Shown piece after piece: positions 48,634-58,823 of a stretch of DNA of 64,000 bases. The notes below the pieces were generated by a model. It was given only the letters and a program-made list of their open reading frames with translations, was not told where the DNA came from and did no database searches. The position numbers were made by a program, and so were the translations under genes. Within the stretch, counting starts at the first letter, position 1. Each line of letters starts with the position of its first letter. The stretch is from Verticillium longisporum. Taxonomy: Eukaryota; Ascomycota; Sordariomycetes; Glomerellales; Plectosphaerellaceae. Location: the NCBI GenBank assembly GCA_019188255.1, contig JAETXT010000002.1, positions 6,999,011 to 7,063,010 on the forward strand, read 5' to 3'.

Positions 48634-49459
48634 TTAGCCAGAGCAAGGACGAACTTTCTGAGGGGAGCAGCCACCTGCACAACCATCATAGATCCAGCAC
48701 GCCTCTTTCGCATCTGTACAGACATTCCTCAATGTGGCAGTGTCACCAAATGCCTCGTTGAAGCCATCAATCTCGCCACCATTGTACGCTGTCACACCTT
48801 CGACGTACACATTGCGTTTGCACTGACTGCTACAATTGCCGCACGAGCGATAGACCTTCCCATAGTCTTCGGCGTAGAAGTTGATAATCTGTGAGCCGAG
48901 TCAGTATCGTATCGCCATCATATTTTTGGGGTGAAACCTGCGTTCACAGTCCCGCAACCATTATGCTGCACGATCTTGTCCTGGGCCTTGAAGGCACCGC
49001 CACCAATGATCCAGGTCTCGTCGCCAGGTCTGTCATTCTTCTGCACAGTATGTCAGTCAATGGGCCACAGATCTCTTGTCTGATCGCACTTACTACCGAG
49101 ATACCATCTTCGCAAACGTCTTCAAACCAGACAAACTCAAGAGTGCAAGGACCATCACAGTGGACGCCCTCAGCTTGGTCCTTGCCTATGATGACGTTCT
49201 TCAAGGTAGCTCCACGGCGAAGGTAGAAGACGGCATCACGCCAGTCTCCCTCATTCTGTTCATTGCAGGCACCAGATCCCCGGTCATATTTAGCCCACTT
49301 CCCGTCATAGACCTCACCAGCTGGGACCTCGATGACCTGCGAATTGGAGTGATGGTCGGTGTGGGAGGGGAGGCCGCCTTCGTAGCCGTTACAGGCCAAG
49401 ACGTTTGGAACAGCTGCAAGCGAAGAGAGGAGGCTTAAATAAACAGATGATACCTTCAT
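48634..49459 (-). CDS. Secreted pectate lyase, PL3 family
   Basis: Cleaves de-esterified pectin by beta-elimination with calcium, outside the cell. Exons 49459-49094, 49040-48942 and 48888-48634 encode 239 residues, the normal PL3 size. Signal peptide [24 protein letters not shown]3 marks: [81 protein letters not shown], and [14 protein letters not shown] with many paired cysteines. The first intron is GT-AG; the second appears to begin GCAGGT and end CACAG, a GC-AG intron that alone keeps the frame and the family sequence. With the AA9 enzyme it points to life on plant material. Confidence 0.88.
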
Positions 49460-50821
49460 CGTGAGAGATTTTGAAGGAGTTCCAAGTTCAAAAATGCGAG
49501 AGACTGAGGAAGACTGGCGATGTGGTGAGGTATCTAAGAGCGATATTTGGGAGAGGCAGCTACAGATATAGATATCAAGCCAACATTAAGACACGTGACA
49601 GCCCATACGGCTTTCCTCACTTTTCCAAACCAAGACCACATCCATGGATTCGGCCCTGGGAGTGTTATTGGTGGAGAAAACCAAGTTCATGCTTGCCCTT
49701 GGCGGGCAAGGTGATCAGCGTTTTTCTTGAGTTCAAATAGTCTATCAAGCACCGGAAATCAAGATGCTTGAGTTTTGCTTATATTGATTACCACCCTCCT
49801 TCGCGGGAGTAGTACGTACAATGTCAGCCAAGTATGAGGTTCCAAGATCCCTTGCCTCAGGCGCACCAATGATCGCACTTGTAACTTCGGTACTGGAGAC
49901 TGACGCACTTGGCAAGTTGGCAATGCCAATGTCAACGTTATTGTGGAACCAGAATCCTGGCTGTATTGGCAGCTGTTGGACAAATATAAGACGTCGGACG
50001 CGGGGCTAGATATGCCGTCTGGGGTACTTGCCAAGGGCCAAGGGCCGGCCGAGTGCCGGCCAAGCAACATTAACCCACGTGTGACTGATGAAAGCAGGAA
50101 ACAAGCCGTGGGATTCAGTGGCCCACGGAAGTAGCATTCCGAGTATCTACATTCTGCGTTCAAGAGCAAACCATCGCTTAAACAGCGTCTTCATGACGAG
50201 TCAAGCCGCGTTGTAAAGAATTGCATATGCCGTATGACCATCGTGACCATTGACCACGATAACAATATCTAGAAAAGCGTTTCGATTTCCACAGCGCCTC
50301 ATTATGCTAATCTGTATCTCATAGCTCTCACTAGCAGAAGAGGCTTCACCAGATTGCAAGCGATGTACATCTACACTGGTATGCCGTGGTGGATGCTTAG
50401 CCACTACTAACAAGAGTCTCCAACAGCTTGACAAGTCACCATGGGAACCAAAGCATCATAGCTTAGTATCAAGAAAGAGTTTTAAATCTCATACCCTCTA
50501 CATTATTCTCCGGAAGTGACCCGCAGTCGGAAACGTAGGGGCGCGGTCGGGCTCAGGGGTAAGACTTGGTCAAGACAACGGCCCCACTCCGCCAATACCG
50601 GACCCGGCGCAGGCAGCCTGTGTGCAAAGAAATCCCAAAATTTGCGATCATGTGTGATTGAATTACAACGTACTCTAAGATTTGAAACCGCAGCAGATTC
50701 GCTCTAAGAACTTCTATCAACGCTATCTTCTATAGTGATCCCCCCAATCATGTATCGTCAGTCGTAAATCTTCAAACATCAAGAAACAGTAGAGAACAGA
50801 AATTATTGTCAAACACCACCC
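49460..50821. other. Intergenic, no gene recognised
   Basis: 1.4 kb between the pectate lyase start and the 3' end of the DHA1 transporter. No open frame with motifs, repeat or RNA gene recognised. Confidence 0.5.
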
Positions 50822-52762
50822 TTAGCCGGAACAGTACTGGCTCTTGCTCCTCAGCCAAGCTCCGTACTTCCACATGATGGTTGGCACCACGATTCCCAAC
50901 AGGGCTGCAACACCGGCCAGAACGCCGTTACCAGCCGCAACACCGAGAGCGTCATACAGCTTGGGTGCGAAGAGAGGGAAGCTGAAGCCCGCCATCGTTC
51001 GCACAAAGGCTGCCGCTCCTGTTGCGCTTGCTGCATATCGTTCGTAGGTGTCAATGGTGTATGTCTGCACGCATTGGAAGGAGAGAATCAGACCCGCAGC
51101 GAAGATGGCGGCGCCGATGTTGGGAACGATGAAGTATGTGCGGTTGTGGGCGGCGACGCCATAGATTACCAAGCCGATGGGAACGATGATCGCTGTCGGG
51201 TACATAAGCGGGACGCGAAATTCGGGTCGGCCGGGGTGGTTGTAGCGGACTTTGAGGGTCCGGTAGACCTGGGAACGTTAGTGCCTATCTGATGGTGAAG
51301 CCAAGAGTTTCAGCACTTACTTTATCGATCATAGGGCCGGAAACCTGGAGGCCAATGACGAAGCCGACGCCGAGAGAGATGTAGTTAAGACTCGCAGGTC
51401 CAGCCTTTTGGCCGTATTGTTCCATCCAGACCATTGGGAACGAGGCCAGGACAAGATACATCAGACCATAGAGATAGGCTCGGTAGAGAGCAGTGACCTG
51501 CAGTGCGGGCTGAGTGAATAGCATGATGAACGGTCGGATAAGATTCTTCCTCAGGGTCTGAGCAAATGTCTGGTCCGGGTTCTCGTACTCAGTACGCAGA
51601 TCCTTGTTGCCAGTCTCCTTTCGGAGTTTCTTGGCCTTGACGTAAAGGATCTTAGGTGTGTATGTCTCGGAGAGGAAGAAGAAGCAAAGGATTTGCACGA
51701 GGGCGTCGGCAATAGAAACGGTCCAAAAGATCCAACGCCAGTTGAGGTATTGAGTGAGATAGCCGGCAGCTGTTGACCTTGACATCAGCATAGCCCATTC
51801 AACTATGTCGTGAGGAGTGACTTACCGATCGGGCCAACCGCAGGGCCGAGGAAGGGGGCCAGACTGTAGATAGCAGTGGCCATGCCACGCTCCTCTTTGT
51901 GCCAGCAGTCACTGAGGACACCACCACCGAGCTAGGTCCGTTAGATGCGTCATTTGATGGCAACTGGTGGAACTTACAGCCTGGGGAGCGCTACCGCCTA
52001 GACCGCTGAGAAAGCGAAAAGCCAGCATCTGCTCCTTGCTTGTCGAGAAACCGCAAACTGTGTTGAAAAGGAGAAAGACCATATTTGCAGACTGCAGCAC
52101 AACTACACGGCCATACATCTCCGAGAGTGGACCGAGAATGAAAGGACCGACGGCGTACGCAAGGAGGAATATAGACATGAGGAGGTATGTCTCAATGTCG
52201 GACTTGATTTTAAACTCTTCGGCAAGTGTAGGGAGCGCAGGGGCCAGCATCGTGGACGAAACCGGAGAGATGAAGGTAAAGCAGGATACTAGGATGGTTG
52301 ATGTCCATCGTCGATATTTCGGCCAGTTCTTCGGGTTTGCCGGATCTTTGGGACCATCCCAGGTAACCTAAAAGGGCTGTCAGCACACAACACAAGTGAC
52401 GGTCGGGAGGCGGGTCAGCTTACAATATTGGGGTCACTTAAGAGCTCCTCCTTAGCCTCTTCTTTTGGGCCCTCTTCAACATGTGCAGGGTCAAGCTCTT
52501 CTTCAGGCACACACTGAATAAGTCGTCGACCATCAACAGAACAGTCTGTCTTTGGGACTGCCGCATAACCACGCTCCACTTCCTCGTCGTCGCTTGAGTC
52601 TTGTTCAAGCCAGGGAAATTTGTGGATGGATCTTTCATAATCGTTGACAGACGGAAGACCTGGAGTCCATGGCCGCCAGAGGGTCGAGCGGGAATTGTGG
52701 AGGCCACGATGCAGTGCAACCTCTGGGCTAGGAATAGGCTTGCGAGGGATGTTCTGAGACAT
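50822..52762 (-). CDS. MFS drug:proton antiporter, DHA1 family
   Basis: Twelve-helix plasma-membrane exporter of the group linked to azole and other drug efflux. Exons 52762-52424, 52367-51978, 51931-51826, 51769-51321 and 51268-50822 give 576 residues, with every junction in phase. A long acidic cytosolic N-terminus is followed by the family lead-in TWDGPKDPANPKNWPKYRRW. Motif-A-like LGPLSEMYGRVVV follows helix 2, then RFLSGLGGSAPQA and the antiporter segment APFLGPAVGPI, and NWRWIFWTVSIADA. Later helices include YLYGLMYLVLASFPMVW and the C-terminal GVAALLGIVVPTIMWKYGAWLR. Substrate cannot be told from sequence. Confidence 0.88.
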
Positions 52763-54315
52763 GATGTGAGCAAGCGAATGAAAAGTCGAACGAAAGTGGT
52801 GCTTAAGCGAGAGGATGATGTTGGAACGATTGAAAAAGTGATGTGGTTGGACAAAGTTACATCACGGACCGCCGGCCTTTGCGTCTTATACACTCAAAGA
52901 ACTTAAACTATGTCGCGTGTCTTGCTTCTGTCCCCTTCTCCCACGATGTGCCACATGGTAGCTTCGCCTCAAAGTCGAGCCGCCAGCGCACCGTCGCCTC
53001 CCGACTTCGCGTGAGCGTTTGCGACGAAGGCGCAGAAATTCTGGGCCAAGCCACCGCAGCATCCAAGCCCGTGATCGGCAAAAGGGGGGCTCATACCGGA
53101 ACTAATAACCGCAGTGCTCGGGAAGCAGGCCGGAGTATCCAAAGATAACTCCCTACAAAAAGTGGCGCACGTGCTTGTGTGAGCGGGCCCTCCTCAAGCA
53201 AAATGATCGGCGGTTGTATTTGCCTGGCCGTGGGGTTAGGGTCATCAGATGGAAGCTCGCTCGAAGCTTTCTTGGCAGCTGGAATCGACTGAGAATCGGA
53301 ACCCTTGGCTCGCAGGGGCCCCACTACGTCAGTCTAAGTGGCTGTGCGTGAGGTGCCAGCGAGCACTTCGGGCTGTGTCGTCAAAGAATTGCCCCTGTCC
53401 AAAATCTTCGAGAGTCTCTGTTTTAGTGGTGGCCTTGAGTTCCGTTGGGCCGTGTCATTGGAAGCTGTGTGCCTCAGAGGCTGGCTTGGCACTTGGTTTC
53501 AGCCCCGACCATACGAGAAGAGGATAAGCTCGCCGGAGCGGTTGTCGATGCCGAGACTTCCAGAGCCAGGGTTTTCGCCGGAAAGGGTCCAATAAATAGG
53601 ATGACTTGCTTTGCTGCTCGCGTGCCATGGCATCATGGTCATGGTGCTCGTCATGGAGAGACCCCGCCTGACAGGGCTATGCGATGACGCGTGAAGCCCT
53701 GACGTTAAGCGCATGCCAGGCACGATCGACAAGTCTATCCATGATCAAGCTCTGCCCAGAAGGCCGGACTGGTGCTTGTCCCCGCATCATGCTTGTGAAA
53801 TGAGTGCATCTCAAAATAATCCTATCACACGAGCAACTTCCCGGTTGCGTCTTTCTCGCCGTGTGGTAACCCGACAGCGCCTCCTCTAGCTGCTGCGCGT
53901 GAATGGCTTCAAGCCGAATGCCGACACAGACCGGGCAGTGTAGTGGCTCAAGGTGTCTAAGAAAAGATCTTCGCCATGAGATGAACTGTTTCTGAAGCTT
54001 GGCCAAGTCAGACTTTGGCAAGTGTCGTGATGATGCGTTGGCGGTGATGGCTCAAGTCTTGATACCATATAAGACGAGGACTTCTGGCTCGAATATTGAG
54101 CACAAAAAGATCATTATCATCACCATCACAGTCAATACGTTCGCTTTCTCAATACCATCCAAAATACCCCTCACAATCGCTACACCATCCTCATACCTTA
54201 CTTACATCATATACCTACTCACCGACCTTCGTTTGAACAAACACCTTCGTTCAAACATTACACATCATACATTGACTTACCAGCACAACACACAACACGC
54301 AACACATCATCCCCA
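52763..54315. other. Intergenic between divergent transporter and glycerate kinase genes, no gene recognised
   Basis: Shared upstream region of about 1.5 kb. From about 54100 to 54310 the plus strand is rich in CAT/CAC/ACA (for example ATCATCACCATCACAGTC), a likely unstructured 5' leader of the kinase mRNA. Confidence 0.5.
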
Positions 54316-54327
54316 ATGAAGCTCTAG
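54316..54327 (+). promoter_or_regulatory. Three-codon upstream ORF touching the glycerate kinase start
   Basis: ATG AAG CTC TAG, with the TAG at 54325-54327 immediately followed by the ATG at 54328. A ribosome that starts at the first ATG (context CCCCAATGA) would stop directly at the next start codon, favouring either reinitiation or reduced output. Effect is inferred. Confidence 0.55.
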
Positions 54328-55566
54328 ATGACTACTCCTGCCGCTCCCTCCGGCATGAAGGTTCTCGTCTGCCCCTCTGGCTTCAAAGGCAGCCTGCAGC
54401 CCCAGACGGCAGCCGACTGCATCGAAGCCGGTATTCTCGCAGTGCTCCCTGACGCTTCTGTCCGCAAGGTCCCCCTTGTCGACGGCGGCGAGGGTTTCAC
54501 TGGTGCGCTGGTGACCGCCACCGCTGGCAAGCTCCACCACGTCACAGTCACTGGACCGGTGAGCGTGCCGGTCGAATCCTTCTTCGGCATCCTGGGCAAC
54601 AGCAGCAACGCCTCGGCCCCTCGCACGGCAGTCATTGAGATGGCGGCTGCCGCGGGCCTGAGCCTGGTGCCCAGCCACCTACGCAACCCAGCGCGCACGA
54701 CGACCTACGGCGTCGGCGAGCTGCTCCTCGCCTGCCTCGATGCTGGCGCCAAGCGCATCGTAATAGGCTGCGGCGACTCTGGCACCTGTGACGGCGGCGC
54801 GGGCATGCTCCAGGCCCTGGGCGCCCGCCTGCTCGACCAGGACGGCAGGCCGCTGCCGACGGCGGGCGGCGGCGACTCGCTGCTGCGTCTCGCCAATATC
54901 GACCTCAGCGACGTCGACAAGAGGATCCACGAGACGTCGATCGAGGTGGCCGTCAACTGGAGCAACGTGCTGTGCGGCCCCGGCGGCGTGGCGAGGGTCT
55001 TTGGCGCGCAAAAGGGCGCGTCCGAGGAGCAGACGGAGCGGCTGTCGGCTGCGATGGAGGTGCTCAGCGTCGTGGCCGGCCGTCTGCTCTGCGACAACAA
55101 GCTGGGCAAGGCGCCCGGTGGCGGGGCCTCTGGTGGCCTGGGCACCGGTCTTCGGTTGATCGGCGCCAGGCTCCGGCCAAGATATGAGGTGGTGGCGGAG
55201 TACGTCGACTTTGAGACGCTCTTTGACGACTGCGACCTCGTGCTCACGGCCGAGGGAGGCATTGACGACCAGACACCCCGCGGCAAGATCCCTGCCGAGA
55301 TTGGCATGCGGGCAAAGAAGTACGGCCTGCCCGTCGTCGCCATTGCCGGGACGATTGGGCCTGGCGCGCGGGTCAACTACGATGTTGGCATTGATGCGTA
55401 CACGTGCATCTTGCAGAAGCCGACGACGCTGGCGGAAGCCGTGCTCGAGGCAGAGAAGCTGACGCAGGAGAGTGCCGAGGGCGTCATGAGGATGATCGTC
55501 GTCGGGCGCATGCTGGCTTCAAGGAAGCTGTACCAGATGGCAGAGACGAACGAGGTCTGGGTCTGA
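54328..55566 (+). CDS. Glycerate kinase, GarK/GlxK family
   Basis: Phosphorylates D-glycerate (usually to 2-phosphoglycerate in this family), linking glyoxylate, tartrate or serine breakdown to glycolysis; acts in the cytosol. Single exon, 412 residues. Family motifs in order: LVCPSGFKGSLQPQTAADCI, KVPLVDGGEGFTGAL, TAVIEMAAAAGL, TTTYGVGELL, VIGCGDSGTCDGGAGMLQAL, PGGGASGGLGTGLRL and DLVLTAEGGIDDQTPRGK, and near the end VVAIAGTIG. There is a nine-residue extension before the Met at 54355 where bacterial members begin. GC-rich with strongly C/G-ending codons. The family is common in bacteria but also widespread in fungi, so transfer is not implied. Confidence 0.9.
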   Translation: MTTPAAPSGMKVLVCPSGFKGSLQPQTAADCIEAGILAVLPDASVRKVPLVDGGEGFTGALVTATAGKLHHVTVTGPVSVPVESFFGILGNSSNASAPRTAVIEMAAAAGLSLVPSHLRNPARTTTYGVGELLLACLDAGAKRIVIGCGDSGTCDGGAGMLQALGARLLDQDGRPLPTAGGGDSLLRLANIDLSDVDKRIHETSIEVAVNWSNVLCGPGGVARVFGAQKGASEEQTERLSAAMEVLSVVAGRLLCDNKLGKAPGGGASGGLGTGLRLIGARLRPRYEVVAEYVDFETLFDDCDLVLTAEGGIDDQTPRGKIPAEIGMRAKKYGLPVVAIAGTIGPGARVNYDVGIDAYTCILQKPTTLAEAVLEAEKLTQESAEGVMRMIVVGRMLASRKLYQMAETNEVWV

Positions 55567-56609
55567 GGTGACGCTGGCAAGCAAAGGGGCCGGCCACATG
55601 CCAAGGAGGACAGCACAGCGGGACAACACAGCGGGACAGCACATCGGAACAACAGGGTTTGCTGGTTCCGCTGCTAGCCTGTAGTAGCTCAGGAGCGAGA
55701 GCGTGCTTGTACATACAAGAGACCGGAAATACGTTTAGTTAGCAAGAGCCACGAGTGTGAATGAGAACATGATTTGACGAATGCATGAACCCAATCATCG
55801 ACGATCATGCCACCAGTGGGTGAAGTGGCCGGACGAAAAAGAAAGAAACGGCAAGGATCAACGCTGGCGCGAGCAATTTAGAGCGGTTGTCGGTTGGATA
55901 AGCTTAGAAAGCCAAGACGCTTGGAAAAACCAGCGGGTGGCTATGCTGGTGGTTTTGGTGACCAGGCTTTTTGGTGTTGTGAGGTTGGGCCAAGGGAGAA
56001 GTCGAGCACGTGGGGGCTTTCTTGGGGGGTCTTCTCTGGCTGGGGGGTGAAGTGAGGTCAGCAAAATCAGCAGCATTGATTGGCTGGTGATGATGTCCCA
56101 AAGATGATGAAAAGCAGTCCCATCATTGGCGCGATAAACACATCTTATCAGTCCACATCAGGACTAGCCAGGCACAGCCCCGCCCCCGCACCAGTGCCTT
56201 CCCACAGTGTCGAACGGCCAAGTCCACGACTTCAACGCGTGAAGAAGCAGTGTCTCTCCTTCAACCACCACACAGATTGCTGCCCATCATCGCGACCCTT
56301 GAGGCACAGCACAGCCCCTGAGCTGAACAAAATACCCTTCTTCTTTTTTTTCTCTGGGTTGCCATCTTCCTCCCCCTTATTTCCGATTCCCCACTCACAT
56401 CTCCACCTCCGCTTCTCTCCCTTCGACATCTTGGCTTATTGCCGTCATCTCCCGTGGTTCCATCCCGCCGCCACCCATCAACGCCCTGTGTGCTATTTTC
56501 AGAAACACCCACCGCCACCCGCAGCCCGTATCGCCCTTGTCGTGCCGGGGTCCCGAACGCACGCTGCGTTCCTGAGCCGCAGTCCACGCCTGACATCAAC
56601 CTCGTCGAG
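55567..56609. other. Intergenic and 5' leader of the phosphoesterase gene, no gene recognised
   Basis: It contains two tandem copies of ACAGCGGGACA-like sequence near 55612-55640 and, before the next gene, a pyrimidine-rich tract (56335-56350, mostly T and C) typical of fungal leaders. Confidence 0.5.
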
Positions 56610-58644
56610 ATGCCCAAGAACGCCCCCGCAGACGACAAGCCAACCGTCACATTCGGCTCCGGCCGCACCCAGCAGGACGGCTTTGCCTTCTCCTCACAGC
56701 CCGACTCCCCGCCCGACCTGCGGCTTTTACACTACAACGATGTGTACCACCTCGACCCCTCGAGTGCTGAGCCCAAGGGTGGCATAGCCCGTTTCGTCAC
56801 CGCCGTCAACCAGTATCGGAGCGAGGACCGATTCCGCGGCGAGCCCGCATTGATCACTCTCTTCTCGGGCGACGCTTTCAACCCAAGCCTCGAGAGTTCC
56901 GTCACCAAGGGTGAGCACATGGTGCCCGTGCTCAACTCCATCGGTACCGACTGTGCCTGTGTCGGGGTGAGCGCACGACCTCGTATTCAATAAGCTCTCA
57001 CGCGCTGACACATGATAGAACCATGATCTCGACTTTGGCGTCAAGCAGTTTGAGCACCTCGCGCGCAAGTGCAACTTCCCCTGGCTCCTCGCCAACGTGC
57101 TCGACCCGGCCCTCGGCGAGGACGTGCCCCTCGGTAATGCCAAGCGCACCCACTTGCTGACCGCCTCCAACGGGCTCAAGGTTGGTCTCATCGGCCTGGG
57201 CGAGCGCGAGTGGCTCGAGACCATCAACTCTCTGCCGCCGAATCTCATCTACAAGTCCGCCACCGAGACGGCCAAGCAGCTCGTCCCCGGCCTACGTGAA
57301 GCCGGCGCCGACATTGTCATCTGCGTCAGCCACCAGCGCGAGCCCAACGATGACAAGCTCGCTCGCCAGACGGGTGGCCTCTTTGACCTTATCCTTGGCG
57401 GCCACGACCACTTTTACGCCCACAGCTTCATCAACGACACGCATGTCCTCCGCAGCGGCACCGACTTTAAGCAGCTCAGCTACATCGAGGCACGCCGCAG
57501 CACGACGCGCCCCGGCCGCTGGGACATTGGCATTCTCCGCCGCGACATTGTCTCGTCCATCCCCGAGGACGCCGAGGCCCTGCGCATGACGTCGGCGTTG
57601 ACCGACAAGCTCAAGCACCAGCTGTGCAAGCCCGTCGGCTGGACGGCGGCGCCGCTCGACGCCCGCTTCAGCACCGTCCGCATGAAGGAGAGTAACATGG
57701 GCAACTTTGTCTGCGACATTATGCGCAACTACCACCACGCCGACGCCGCCCTCATGGCCGCCGGCACCATCCGCGGCGACCAGATCTACCCGCCCGGCGT
57801 GCTGCGCGTGCGCGACATTACAAACTGTTTCCCCTTTGAGGACCCCGTCGTCGTCATTCGTGTCACAGGCACGCAGCTGAGGGAGGCCCTCGAGAACTCA
57901 GTCTCCATGTACCCGGCGCAGGAGGGACGGTTCCCGCAGGTGTCGAACCTCGAATTCGAGTTTGACCCCAGCAAGGCGTCCGGCGCGCGCGTCAACTGGG
58001 TGAAACTCGGCGGCGCGCCGCTCGAGGAAGAAAAGCAATACGTGCTCGCGACGAGGGGTTACATGGCGCGCGGCAAGGACGGGTACGACTCGCTGCTCGT
58101 GGAGCCCGAGGGCGGCACGGCCGAGGAGCTGATCAGCGAGGAGAACGGCATCCTCATCTCGGCCATGCTGCGGCAGTATTTCATGGGACTGCGGACCGTC
58201 GGGCAGTGGAAGAACCTCAGCGAACACTGGGTCAAGGTCGCGAGCGAGTGCACGACGCCCATCGAGACGAGGAAGAATCCCTGGGCCACCGCGCCGGGCA
58301 AGCCCGAGCAAGACGGGGCGCAGCCAAAGACCAGCGCGGACAGCAAGTCGTGGAGCCGGTGGATGCGGAAGCGGCTCGGCCTCGACGCCCGGCCCGCCGA
58401 GTCGGACGAGGAAGAGGATGACAGTGATGAGAAGGGCGGCAAGGGCATCCTGCAGGACGCCGACGAGCTGGCGAGCGTCGACCTCGAGCTGCTGTTGATG
58501 CGAAAGTTCTTTGGCCGGTGGGCCAAGAAGATTGGCGTTTTTGGAAAAGCTGTCGATCCCCTGGTGGAGGGCGACTTCTCGGTCGACTGGACGCGGGTCA
58601 TCGCTCCCGTGCTGGAAGGGAGGATCAAGATGGTGAGTGCTTAG
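56610..58644 (+). CDS. 5'-nucleotidase-type metallophosphoesterase
   Basis: Two-metal calcineurin-like phosphoesterase with a 5'-nucleotidase C-terminal domain, expected to act on nucleoside monophosphates or related phosphate esters. Exons 56610-56966 and 57019-58644 give about 660 residues. Metal-site motifs: LLHYNDVYHLD, LFSGDAFNPSLESS, across the intron GNHDLDFG, then VICVSHQ and LILGGHDHFYA. The C-terminal domain has ESNMGNFVCDIMR and ITNCFPFEDPVVVIRVTG. After residue ~560 there is an acidic EEEDDSDEKGG stretch and a Leu-rich end. No signal peptide is seen, so it is probably intracellular, unlike secreted relatives. A donor-like GTGAGT overlaps the last codons, so the true C-terminus may be spliced differently. 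Confidence 0.87.
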
Positions 58645-58823
58645 ACAGGATACTGAAGATGCCGAAGAGGGGGAAAGGAAACTACCTGGGATAGATGTCG
58701 TCACGGCCCAAAAAAAGATGATGAGAATATGAACCATACAATTTCGTACATTCAAACAGAGATGCTCGCTACGTAAAATCTATATCGCCCATCTGATCCA
58801 CCCACCACCGTCTCTCTTTCCTA

